DNA of 64,000 nt from the NCBI GenBank assembly GCA_003963145.1, contig RXJJ01000010.1, positions 1-64,000 on the forward strand, in the 5' to 3' direction. The notes under the pieces were generated by a model. The model did not search any database and was not told where the DNA came from. It saw only the letters and a program-made list of their open reading frames with translations. This DNA comes from Bradyrhizobiaceae bacterium (GTDB lineage Bacteria > Pseudomonadota > Alphaproteobacteria > Rhizobiales > Xanthobacteraceae). Shown piece by piece: positions 1 to 6,463 of this stretch. A program made the position numbers and the translations under genes. The number at the start of each line of letters is the position of its first letter. Position 1 is the stretch's first letter.

Positions 1-324
1 GTCAGGGCTCAGGTCAGGGATCAGGTCTGGGATCAGGTCAGGGCTCAGGTCGGGGATCAGGTCTGGGATCAGGTCAGGGCTCAGGTCGGGGCTCAGGTCT
101 GGGATCAGGTCAGGGCTCAGGTCGGGGATCAGGTCAGGGCTCAGGTCGGGGATCAGGTCTGGGATCAGGTCAGGGATCAGGTCTGGGATCAGGTCAGGGC
201 TCAGGTCGGGGATCAGGTCTGGGATCAGGTCAGGGCTCAGGTCGGGGATCAGGTCGGGGCTCAGGTCGGGGATCAGGTCTGGGATCAGGTCGGGGCTCAG
301 GTCGGGGATCAGGTCAGGGCTCAA
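1..324 (+). repeat. 12-bp tandem repeat, 27 contiguous copies
   Basis: Every unit has the form gtcNgggNtcag. Unit position 4 is a, g or t and position 8 is c or a; the other ten positions are invariant except for the last base of copy 27 (a for g). The array is in frame with the downstream coding sequence. Units often follow the order AGG-GCT, GGG-GAT, TGG-GAT, giving a partial 36-bp superrepeat. The array probably continues left of base 1. Confidence 0.97.
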
Positions 325-990
325 TTTCGCGATACTGTTTACAATTCACTTTACGGTCAATTTGATGCTGGATTCTGTTCTTGGGTTTCATTTTTCCGTG
401 ACGTATGCGGTTGGGATGGAACTACGTTAGAAAAATTTGAAGTCACTGAAACACTCGTCAAGAGTTGCGGCTGGACTTGGTGGCACGAAAACGTGCTAGC
501 GATATCTGATCGCCCTCACCTCATTAATCGCGATGAGAACGACCGACTGCATGGTGAAAACGGGCCGTCCATTGCTTATCGCGATGGTTGGTCACTCTAC
601 CATTGGCATGGCGTGCGCGTGCCGGCGCACTGGATTGAAAATCGCGCGAACCTTGACCCGGCGGAAGTGCTCAAGGCTGAGAACGTCGAACAGCGCGCAG
701 CTGGCGCCGCCATTATTGGCTGGCCGAAGATGGCGAGCAAACTCAAGCGCAAGATTATCGACGGTGATCCGAATTCAGATATCGGCGCTCTCGTAGAGTT
801 GACATTGCCTGGCCTTCGCGAACCCGGCCGGTTCTTGATGGCTATGTGCCCGCGTAACGGTCAGATCGCGGAAGGCGTTCCGCGCATCAGCGATATAGAC
901 AATCTTCCGATTGAAACAGCAATTGCTGCGCAGGCATGGCGGGATGGCCTTCCTGCGAGCGAATACGACCATCCTCTAATACGGAGTTGA
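1..990 (+). CDS. DUF6745-like protein with N-terminal V-x-x-Q tetrapeptide repeats (5' end outside window)
   Basis: The frame is open from base 1 to the TGA at 988-990, so the gene enters from outside the window. Residues 1-108 are 27 tetrapeptides of pattern V-[R/W/G]-[A/D]-Q encoded by the 12-bp repeat. The remaining 221 residues are non-repetitive, rich in Trp and aromatics, with the segments [36 protein letters not shown] and [17 protein letters not shown]. From memory these match the DUF6745 family, whose members often carry similar Q-rich repeats; no biochemical function is known to me. A GTG at 493 could start a shorter protein, but the open frame and matching family sequence upstream (GQFDAG..., CGWTWW...) argue for the long form. 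The next gene starts 3 bp after the stop. Confidence 0.75.
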   Translation, partial: VRAQVRDQVWDQVRAQVGDQVWDQVRAQVGAQVWDQVRAQVGDQVRAQVGDQVWDQVRDQVWDQVRAQVGDQVWDQVRAQVGDQVGAQVGDQVWDQVGAQVGDQVRAQFRDTVYNSLYGQFDAGFCSWVSFFRDVCGWDGTTLEKFEVTETLVKSCGWTWWHENVLAISDRPHLINRDENDRLHGENGPSIAYRDGWSLYHWHGVRVPAHWIENRANLDPAEVLKAENVEQRAAGAAIIGWPKMASKLKRKIIDGDPNSDIGALVELTLPGLREPGRFLMAMCPRNGQIAEGVPRISDIDNLPIETAIAAQAWRDGLPASEYDHPLIRS

Positions 991-1028
991 AAAATGGCGC
1001 CTCCGTACCTTGATCTTACCGGCCTTAA

Positions 1029-1055
1029 ATTTGGGAACTATATACTTGACTCCCT
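1029..1055 (+). repeat. Left terminal inverted repeat of the IS1595 element
   Basis: All 27 bases are matched as reverse complement by 2644-2670. Symmetry stops at 1028/2671 outside and 1056/2643 inside. The outer four bases (ATTT/AAAT) may be host sequence that is symmetric by chance. Confidence 0.9.
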
Positions 1056-1099
1056 CGCTAGAAAACGCTAGATTTTGGTGACGAAAGGGAGTTTCTGTC

Positions 1100-2017
1100 A
1101 TGAGTAAGTCCACCATTTCTACGTTCGAACTGTTCAAGATGTTTCCGGACCAAGACGCCGCCCGCACGTATCTTGAGGGGCGGCTTTGGCCGGAAGGGCC
1201 GAAATGCCCGGTTTGCGGTTTGGGCGAGCGGATTACGGCGCGGGCTGGCGGTTACTACCGCTGCAACCAATGCAAGGAAGACTTTACGGTGCGCACTGGG
1301 ACGATATTCGAGCGAAGCCACGTTCCCCTGCACAAGTGGGTTTACGCGATGTACCTGCTCATGACGGCCCGCAAGGGTATCTCTAGCCTGCAACTCGCCA
1401 AGCAGATCGGCATCACGCAAAAGTCGGCATGGTTCGTCCTGCATCGCCTTCGCGAAGCTTGCGGCGGAAACCTTGAGAAGCTGCAAGGCATTGTCGAGAT
1501 CGACGAAACCTATGTCGGCGGGATCGAAGGCAACAAGCACGAACACAAGAAGCTCAAGGCTGGTCGCGGTGCAGTCGGCAAAACCGCCGTTCTCGGTTTG
1601 CGCGAACGTGGCGGCCGAACCCGCGCTAAGGTCATCAAGGCCACGGATGCCGGAACCATCACGGACGTTATCGTGCAGAACGTCGAAGTCGGCTCCATGC
1701 TGCACACCGACGAAGCTGCGGTCTATGGCGGCATCGGCGGGCTGTTCTTTAGCCACGACACGATCAACCACAGCGCGGGCGAATACGTCCGCGACGACGT
1801 AACCACGAACAGCATTGAGAGCGTCTTTGCCGTTCTCAAGCGGGGCCTGATTGGCGTTTACCATCACGCCAGCGCGAAGCATCTGCCCCGCTACGTTGAC
1901 GAATTTTCGTTCCGCCTCAATGAGGGGAACGTCAAGCACCATACCATGACGCGCCTCGACAGCTTCGTTAAGGGCGCGGCTGGAAAGCGCCTGACCTACA
2001 AAGCCCTTATCCACTAA
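1100..2017 (+). CDS. IS1595-family (ISXO2-like) transposase
   Basis: The 305-residue protein has an N-terminal zinc ribbon (CPVCG at about 33, CNQCK about 18 residues later). A helix-turn-helix-like segment (LQLAKQIGITQKSAW) and an ISXO2-like catalytic domain follow. The acidic positions appear in EIDETYVGG and LHTDEAAVY, and the third motif is TNSIESVFAVLKRG. It would catalyse cut-and-paste or copy-type transposition at the element ends. The frame is complete from ATG to TAA and the ends are perfect, so the element may still be active. The length is normal for the family. Confidence 0.93.
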   Translation: MSKSTISTFELFKMFPDQDAARTYLEGRLWPEGPKCPVCGLGERITARAGGYYRCNQCKEDFTVRTGTIFERSHVPLHKWVYAMYLLMTARKGISSLQLAKQIGITQKSAWFVLHRLREACGGNLEKLQGIVEIDETYVGGIEGNKHEHKKLKAGRGAVGKTAVLGLRERGGRTRAKVIKATDAGTITDVIVQNVEVGSMLHTDEAAVYGGIGGLFFSHDTINHSAGEYVRDDVTTNSIESVFAVLKRGLIGVYHHASAKHLPRYVDEFSFRLNEGNVKHHTMTRLDSFVKGAAGKRLTYKALIH

Positions 2018-2029
2018 AGGAGACGAGCA

Positions 2030-2500
2030 ATGCACCCGATGGCCACCGACATGATTGTGAAGCAGGTTTTCCAACGGCGCGACGAGGGGGACTGCCCCAC
2101 CATCCCGGCCAAACCTACTGGAGTATTGGAGGACGTGATTATTGACCTCGCTTCTAGGCTTCAGGCGGGCCGAGGATCGAATTACGAGGCCCGCCACCCG
2201 TCCGACGAAAAGATGGTTCTCCATCCCTTGTCTGACATCTGCGATCTGGACGACGTTTGCCGCGAACTGGGGATTCAGGATAGCCACGTCACGCCCGCCG
2301 AAGCGGTGCGGGAACTCAATGCCGAGATCGAGATTCTGAATGAACGCCTGAAGCCACAGCGGCAGCTTGCCGACGAGCTTGAGGCTTGGATTATCCCCCG
2401 ACGCCATGACGCGGCGCGCGGCCTGAGTGACATTCACGGTCCTGTATTTGATACGTTGCTTGAGAAGATTGTTCTCACCCTTCGCGGCGTTCAACCATGA
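2030..2500 (+). CDS. Hypothetical IS passenger protein, 156 aa
   Basis: It starts 12 bp after the transposase stop, behind a good ribosome site (AAAGGAG). The protein is acidic and soluble, with no signal peptide or membrane segment. Residues around 95-125 (AVRELNAEIEILNERLKPQ) look like an amphipathic helix or short coiled coil. Its stop overlaps the start of the next small gene (ATGA), implying translational coupling. I do not recognise the family. Position inside the element makes it an IS passenger, perhaps affecting transposition or regulation, but nothing in the sequence proves that. Confidence 0.65.
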   Translation: MHPMATDMIVKQVFQRRDEGDCPTIPAKPTGVLEDVIIDLASRLQAGRGSNYEARHPSDEKMVLHPLSDICDLDDVCRELGIQDSHVTPAEAVRELNAEIEILNERLKPQRQLADELEAWIIPRRHDAARGLSDIHGPVFDTLLEKIVLTLRGVQP

Positions 2501-2634
2501 AAAAGCCAAAGCCCCCGAAGGCTCTAGACGTAATGACGGACCTGGTTCTGGCCTATCGCCCCAAGCCCAAATCGAAGCCTGCAAAGAAGCGCAAGCGCCG
2601 CGCAACCAAGGTGGGGAAAGAAAATGAGGCATAG
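2497..2634 (+). CDS. Very basic 45-aa IS passenger peptide
   Basis: The ATG at 2497 overlaps the preceding stop (ATGA). The peptide starts MKKPKPPKALDV, has a short hydrophobic centre (MTDLVLAY) and ends in a Lys/Arg/Pro-rich tail (KPKSKPAKKRKRRATK). The high positive charge suggests nucleic-acid binding. It ends just inside the right inverted repeat. Coupling to the upstream gene supports real translation; the function is unknown. Confidence 0.5.
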   Translation: MKKPKPPKALDVMTDLVLAYRPKPKSKPAKKRKRRATKVGKENEA

Positions 2635-2643
2635 CCGTGGAAA

Positions 2644-2670
2644 AGGGAGTCAAGTATATAGTTCCCAAAT
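2644..2670 (-). repeat. Right terminal inverted repeat of the IS1595 element
   Basis: Reverse complement of 1029-1055 over all 27 bases. It lies 9 bp after the stop of the second passenger gene and directly before the resumed phage-type reading frame. Confidence 0.9.
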
Positions 2671-2989
2671 AAAACTCATGGGAAGACGGGCACGAGACTG
2701 CACCGAATTTGGAAGGGCATATTGAGTCGCACACGCAATGAGAACCGACGTAACTACAGTGGATATGGCGGTCGCGGCATTTCGGTATGTCGTGAATGAG
2801 AGAACTTTGCCTCGTTTGAGGCGTGGGCAAAGGAAAATGGTTACTCGGATGAGTTGTCTATCGACCGCATTGATAACGACGGGAATTATGAACCAAGTAA
2901 CTGTCGGTGGGCAACCGCTAAAGACCAAGCCGCCAACCGGCGCATACGCAAAGATTCTTTGAGTTTCCGAACCTAAACAGGAGAGACAA

Positions 2990-3346
2990 ATGAAGCGCAC
3001 TATCATCGCGGCCCAAGGCGAAGTTCGTATCTATAAAATCGACGCATTGCCGACTGGCATGCAAACCCGCAAGCCCGAGCTAACCAAATCCGGCGCCGCG
3101 ATCATTTCGCACAGTGAGCAGGGTCATCACCACTGCGTTGCCGGCGCAGACGTCATGGAGCGGACTGACAACGTCCCTGCTGGCATGCAGGTGTTTTACG
3201 CCATCGTGAAGAACGCGACGAAGCTTGAGCAGGACGCCGCCGTTCCCCACAAAAGCATCCCACTTGAAGCGGACAGCATTTACGAAATGCGAGTAGCTCG
3301 CGAGTTCGACCCGTTCGCAGAACAGGCTCGCAGGGTGGCGGACTGA
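2990..3346 (+). CDS. Hypothetical phage/island protein with HSEQGHHHCV motif, 118 aa
   Basis: An ATG follows a clear ribosome site (AGGAGA, 7 bp upstream), 13 bp after the broken phage-type gene. The protein is soluble and has a striking IISHSEQGHHHCVAG stretch near residues 38-52, a His-rich motif I associate with small prophage proteins of unknown role. Clustered His and Cys could bind a metal, which is inference only. It belongs to the run of small same-strand genes that leads to the integrase. Confidence 0.65.
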   Translation: MKRTIIAAQGEVRIYKIDALPTGMQTRKPELTKSGAAIISHSEQGHHHCVAGADVMERTDNVPAGMQVFYAIVKNATKLEQDAAVPHKSIPLEADSIYEMRVAREFDPFAEQARRVAD

Positions 3347-3397
3347 TGCTCACCAATTCTGCCTCAACAAGGCCATTGGATCGGAGAACGTAGTCCC

Positions 3398-3724
3398 ATG
3401 ACATCAACCTCATCAAACGCGGTGGCGGGACGGCTGCGTGAAGAAGCGTTGCGGCTATCTGGTCATAGCATTGATCGCGGATGCGTCGATAGCGGAATCG
3501 CGGCTAACCTAGCCGACGAGTCCGCCGACGAAATCGACCGCCTCACTGCGGAAGTAGAGAGGCTGAGCAAACTGCTGCGCGACATGATCGAATGTGTTGA
3601 TGGCGGAGCCATCGAAATGAATAGCCAAGAAATCGACCGTGGCGATGGTACGCGGCCTTATCCTTGGCATGAAGAATGGTTGCACCACGCCCGCGCCACC
3701 ATCTCTCACGGAGATTCGAAATGA
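3398..3724 (+). CDS. Small coiled-coil phage/island protein, 108 aa
   Basis: This is the first gene of a chain in which every stop overlaps the next start. The middle (ADESADEIDRLTAEVERLSKLLRDMIE, about residues 40-65) is a heptad-like coiled coil. The C-terminal part is polar with PYPWHEEWLHHARATI. There is no signal peptide or transmembrane segment. Proteins with this short coil followed by a Trp-rich tail are common in rhizobial prophages, but I cannot assign a function. Confidence 0.6.
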   Translation: MTSTSSNAVAGRLREEALRLSGHSIDRGCVDSGIAANLADESADEIDRLTAEVERLSKLLRDMIECVDGGAIEMNSQEIDRGDGTRPYPWHEEWLHHARATISHGDSK

Positions 3725-3894
3725 AGCCCGTTCAAATGCACGAACGTAAAACACCGTATATCTTCTTTCGGGACGGTTCGTTCTACCCCATCAACATGAA
3801 AGATGATGACGATGCGCGCCGTAATGCCGAGTGCAACCCTGGCACTTTGCGCGTCGAGGACATTAACGGGCGCGTCGTTTGGAGTCTTCAATGA
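3721..3894 (+). CDS. Hypothetical protein, 57 aa
   Basis: The ATG at 3721 overlaps the preceding TGA (ATGA), which fixes the start. An upstream GTG in the same frame would give an extension lying inside the preceding gene. The product begins MKPVQMHERKTPYIFFRDGS and contains a DDDDARRNAE acidic patch. No known domain is visible. Confidence 0.55.
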   Translation: MKPVQMHERKTPYIFFRDGSFYPINMKDDDDARRNAECNPGTLRVEDINGRVVWSLQ

Positions 3895-4316
3895 TGACCC
3901 CTCTCGTATCCCTCGCGCGCCGAGTTGAGACGGAAGAATCGAGCCGGGAGTTGGATGCGGAGATTGCTGTCGCCGTTTATGGCGGCAAAATCGACTGGAT
4001 CGTGGACGGCAATGTTGGCGAGAGTTACCCCGTGCGTGTCTATGCGGACACCAGTGGAATTTCTGCAAGTGGAGAATTGCAGGCTTCAGTCCCACGCTTT
4101 ACCTCCTCCCTCGACGCCGCTGTGAGCTTGGTGCCGAACGACCTGTACTGGAAAGCAGGTCGCGGTCGCATACATCATGAAGAGCCGCTTGGTGGTTGCA
4201 TCATTTATCGTGCCGGCAACCACACAGACGAGATCGCATGTGGCGAAGGAGCGAATGTTCCGTCTGCAATCACCGCCGCCGCTCTGCGCGTAATAGAAGC
4301 GAAAGGAAAGATGTGA
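3891..4316 (+). CDS. Phage-type hypothetical protein, 141 aa
   Basis: The start at 3891 overlaps the previous stop by ATGA. The opening (LARRVETEESSRELDAEIAVAVYGG) and the later PRFTSSLDAAVSLVP segment fit a small protein family common in rhizobial prophages, where 'RELDAEIA' and 'P.T.SLDAA..LVP' recur. The C-terminus (SAITAAALRVIEAKG) is an alanine-rich helix also typical of that family. The role is unknown. It is soluble and has no signal peptide. Confidence 0.65.
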   Translation: MMTPLVSLARRVETEESSRELDAEIAVAVYGGKIDWIVDGNVGESYPVRVYADTSGISASGELQASVPRFTSSLDAAVSLVPNDLYWKAGRGRIHHEEPLGGCIIYRAGNHTDEIACGEGANVPSAITAAALRVIEAKGKM

Positions 4317-4588
4317 TGAAGGTCAACGTGACCGACCTACCTTCATTCTCACAGCCGGTTGTCGGCAATGTGTATGCCATTGGCGGCGGTTACGGTCGTC
4401 GCGAGGGCCATTGCATGGTGTTGCTGGCGGTGACGAAAAAGCAGTCATGCCTCTTGATGGTTATCGATAAGGAAGGCGAGCCGGTCGGCGTTACATCATA
4501 TGGACTTCACGCCATCGAGGAGCGCGCTCCTATCGCCTTCGTGCGAGGGCTTGATGATTTGAACCTGAACATGGAGCCGCTGTCATGA
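4316..4588 (+). CDS. Hypothetical protein, 90 aa
   Basis: The start codon shares one base with the upstream stop (TGATG), so translation is probably coupled; longer upstream starts would run through the preceding gene. The product is MKVNVTDLPSFSQPVVGNVY... with a Gly-rich turn (GGGYGRREG) and a beta-rich centre (CMVLLAVTKKQSCLLMVIDKEG). This could be a small beta-barrel. No family is recognised. Confidence 0.55.
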   Translation: MKVNVTDLPSFSQPVVGNVYAIGGGYGRREGHCMVLLAVTKKQSCLLMVIDKEGEPVGVTSYGLHAIEERAPIAFVRGLDDLNLNMEPLS

Positions 4589-4713
4589 CCCTCTCACCAT
4601 CAGAATTGGAACGGCTGGCGGATGAATGCGAAAAATACGCAGTTATAATCCAAGGCATTGAGGTTGCACCTGATGATTGGCAGCCCGGTGACGATACGAA
4701 GCGCGAACCCTGA
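4585..4713 (+). CDS. Small hypothetical protein, 42 aa
   Basis: The ATG at 4585 overlaps the stop of the previous gene (ATGA). The short acidic peptide MTLSPSELERLADECEKYA... ends DDTKREP. The overlap chain is the main reason to believe it. No function can be inferred. Confidence 0.45.
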   Translation: MTLSPSELERLADECEKYAVIIQGIEVAPDDWQPGDDTKREP

Positions 4714-4722
4714 GGCGGCGGA

Positions 4723-4959
4723 ATGAGCCGAACGGTACCCTTCACCAAAGCCAGTATTCGCCGCGCGATTGATGCAGCGCGCGCGGCCGGCATGACGGTG
4801 CGGGAGATATGGCCTGACGGCTCATTGATCCTAGGGGAAATCGCGGATTGTTCCCCTAACCAAACCGGCTCAAATGTGCATCCTGACCCATATATAATGG
4901 CGGCTGAAAGGGTCGGGAATGCCAAAGCGCAGAGGAAGCGGCATGGTCGGCCTTCCTGA
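4723..4959 (+). CDS. Small phage/island protein preceding the integrase, 78 aa
   Basis: It starts MSRTVPFTKASIRRAIDAARAAGMTV, followed by REIWPDGSLILGE. This pattern (MSRTVPFT..IRRAI.AA...G..V....DG.I..GE) is frequent just upstream of integrases in rhizobial prophages and islands. The N-terminal helices could be a small DNA-binding fold, perhaps an excisionase-like partner; that role is inferred from position only. Its last 41 bp overlap the integrase start. Confidence 0.6.
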   Translation: MSRTVPFTKASIRRAIDAARAAGMTVREIWPDGSLILGEIADCSPNQTGSNVHPDPYIMAAERVGNAKAQRKRHGRPS

Positions 4960-5980
4960 AGGCGTTACCGCCGTCAAAACCAAGCGCGCGACATATTACT
5001 ACTGGCACCCCCATAGGGGCACAGACCGCGCAGGGAAAAGAATTCCGCTCGGCAAAGATCCCACAGACCCAGAGTTCTGGAACAAGCTGAAAGAAGTTCG
5101 CGGGTTCTGTGAGAAGTCCGCGGAAGGTACTTTCAACAGGCTCGTAGACGATTATCTGGCTTCCAAGAGCTTCGAGCGCCGCCGGCCGCGAACGCAGGAA
5201 AACTACCGCCTTCATCTTGAGCGGATCAAGGAGGCTTGGGGCACGATGCAAGTGTCGGGGCTGACCGTGGCCGGGATTTACGCCCTTCGCGCGCAGTACG
5301 AAGCTACGCCGGTTGCGGCCAATCACCTGGTATCGGTCTTGCGCACCCTTTTGAAATGGGGCCTTCAACACGGCTACGGCACAACCAACCCCGCGCGCGA
5401 GATCGAGCCAATCCAGATCGAGGATGAAGAAAACGCAAAGCCGTGGCCGGAATGGGTTTACGACTTCATCGTCAAAAACGCTCCGGAAGATATTCGCCGC
5501 GGCACAATCCTGGGACGCGCCTGTGGTCAGCGCATTTCGGATTGGGTGAAGTTCGGAAAGAAAAACCGCAAGGACGATGGTATCGCCATCAAGATCGGAA
5601 AACTGCGCGACAAGGACCACATCATCCCTCTGATGAAGCATCAGCTCGCAGAATTGGATTCCTGGTCCTGTTCCGACACCGGACCATGGGTCATATCTGT
5701 TGCCAATCGTACTATGACCGCAGACGCGTGGCGGGCAGCGCTGAATCGCTATATTGCGCGGACGCCAGAACTGAAGAGCGCTGAAATTGCTCCACACGGG
5801 CTTCGCGCCATGGCAGCCATAGACCGGAAAATGGCCGGCGGAGAGAACCGCGCGATCGGCGCCAACCTTCGAATGTCAACGCAGATCGTTGAGCGCTACA
5901 TCAGGCACATCGACGAACTGAAGCTCGCGCGCGGCGTCCGCGATCAGATGGAAGATTTTGCAAGAGCGGGAAAAGTTTAA
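4919..5980 (+). CDS. int: Tyrosine recombinase / integrase
   Basis: The 353-residue protein has an N-terminal AP2-like arm-binding region, a SAM-like core-binding domain (about 75-165) and a C-terminal catalytic domain. The catalytic residues fit Arg at about 205 (CGQRISDW), HGLR at about 292-295 and the nucleophile Tyr at about 328 (VERYIRHID). It would integrate and excise the element to its left. It is the last gene before the chromosome-like region and lies 74 bp from a tRNA-like fragment. The frame is intact. Recombinases of this kind are usual in alphaproteobacterial prophages and genomic islands. Confidence 0.92.
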   Translation: MPKRRGSGMVGLPEGVTAVKTKRATYYYWHPHRGTDRAGKRIPLGKDPTDPEFWNKLKEVRGFCEKSAEGTFNRLVDDYLASKSFERRRPRTQENYRLHLERIKEAWGTMQVSGLTVAGIYALRAQYEATPVAANHLVSVLRTLLKWGLQHGYGTTNPAREIEPIQIEDEENAKPWPEWVYDFIVKNAPEDIRRGTILGRACGQRISDWVKFGKKNRKDDGIAIKIGKLRDKDHIIPLMKHQLAELDSWSCSDTGPWVISVANRTMTADAWRAALNRYIARTPELKSAEIAPHGLRAMAAIDRKMAGGENRAIGANLRMSTQIVERYIRHIDELKLARGVRDQMEDFARAGKV

Positions 5981-6053
5981 AGTTTTCAATGGCCGTTTTG
6001 GGACTATTTGCAAAACGAGAACAAGCGTATTCAACGCTTTACGCTGAAAACGC

Positions 6054-6079
6054 CTGTCCTACCATTAGACGATCCCCCA
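6054..6079 (-). other. tRNA-Gln-like 5' fragment, probable attachment-site boundary
   Basis: Read on the minus strand, 6079 to 6054 gives a 5' acceptor strand TGGGGGA, the linker TC and a full D-arm GTCTAATGGTAGGAC, matching the first 26 bases of alphaproteobacterial tRNA-Gln as I remember it. Beyond that, no anticodon arm, T-arm or 3' acceptor strand follows. The break next to an integrase suggests an att site. Whether it is attL or attR, and where the intact tRNA lies, cannot be seen here. Confidence 0.45.
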
Positions 6080-6117
6080 ATGACGCGCCGATCGCAGGCA
6101 AGCCCGCTGAAAGAAAC

Positions 6118-6139
6118 GGCCCGCGACGTGATGCGGGCC
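6118..6139 (-). terminator. Possible minus-strand terminator hairpin
   Basis: GGCCCGC (6118-6124) and GCGGGCC (6133-6139) form a 7-bp GC stem with an 8-base loop. On the minus strand the stem is followed by GTTTCTTTC, a weak U-rich tract. No convincing minus-strand gene ends here, so its role is unclear. Confidence 0.3.
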
Positions 6140-6463
6140 TCGGCAAATCATGGTTGCGGGTTCGATATAAAGCGGGCGCGGGCCAAGGTCCACCCCTGAT
6201 GCCGGTTTGAGGTGGATCGCTCGTCCGGCTGCGTCCAAATCCTGACAGATGTCTTTCACCGACGGGCTTAAGCCCTTGGTAAACAAGGGGTTTATAAAAA
6301 CACTTTATAATCTGCTGCAAACACTCTCCACCGGCCTCGAAAAACAAACAAAATCAATTAATTGGCTTCCAAAACGGACATACGCAGAAAGAGCCGTTCC
6401 TTCGGCCCATAAATACCGCTTAAACAATTTTGCAGCTTGCAACGGCATAGTCCGCACCGGTCC

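Larger units (their letters stand above)
1029..2670 (+). mobile_element. IS1595-family insertion sequence with passenger genes
   Basis: The element is bounded by a perfect 27-bp inverted repeat (1029-1055 and 2644-2670) that begins ATTTGGGAACTATATACTT. It encodes one ISXO2-like transposase and two small ORFs in the same orientation. Passenger genes downstream of the transposase are known in this family. If the functional end is the GGG at 1033, the flanking 8-mers are TTAAATTT and AAATAAAA. These are not identical, so the expected 8-bp target duplication is absent. The element lies inside a phage-type gene. Confidence 0.88.
994..2976 (+). pseudogene. Phage-type HNH-like gene split by the IS1595 element
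   Basis: The 5' piece (994-1032) begins MAPPYLDLTGLKFG, the typical opening of a phage-associated family that starts with DLTGxxFGRLTV. The 3' piece (2671-2976) resumes with KTHGKTGTRLHRIWKG, then [27 protein letters not shown] and [11 protein letters not shown], ending in TAA at 2974-2976. These are the central and C-terminal signatures of the same family, often annotated as HNH- or AP2-related. The expected Cys-rich segment between the halves is missing, so insertion seems to have been accompanied by deletion. An in-frame TGA (2797-2799) also sits where the family normally has Trp after VCxx. The gene is broken twice. Family assignment is from recalled motifs. Confidence 0.75.
5981..6463. 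other. Intergenic junction between the island and the chromosomal block
   Basis: No gene is supported here. Besides the tRNA-like fragment and hairpin listed separately, it holds a hairpin CGTTTTG/CAAAACG (5994-6000/6011-6017), a second AAGCGT/ACGCTT (6023-6028/6034-6039), a perfect palindrome GGGCTTAAGCCC (6264-6275) and a stem CCCTTG/CAAGGG (6273-6278/6284-6289). The first two lie between integrase and tRNA fragment and could be recombinase arm sites. Confidence 0.5.

Noticed and set aside
1..324. Repeat array considered as CRISPR
   Set aside because: Units are 12 bp, directly adjacent and without spacers, and they are in frame with the downstream gene. No cas gene is present.
1058..2830. 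590-codon minus-strand open frame across the IS element
   Set aside because: It runs antisense to the transposase and both passenger genes, and has no recognisable domain. It is a shadow of high-G+C codon use.
6141..6168. Plus-strand T-arm-like sequence (GGTTGCGGGTTCGAT)
   Set aside because: It resembles the 3' part of a tRNA, but the T-stem does not close and no acceptor stem or CCA follows. It may be a decayed tRNA relic but is too weak to annotate.
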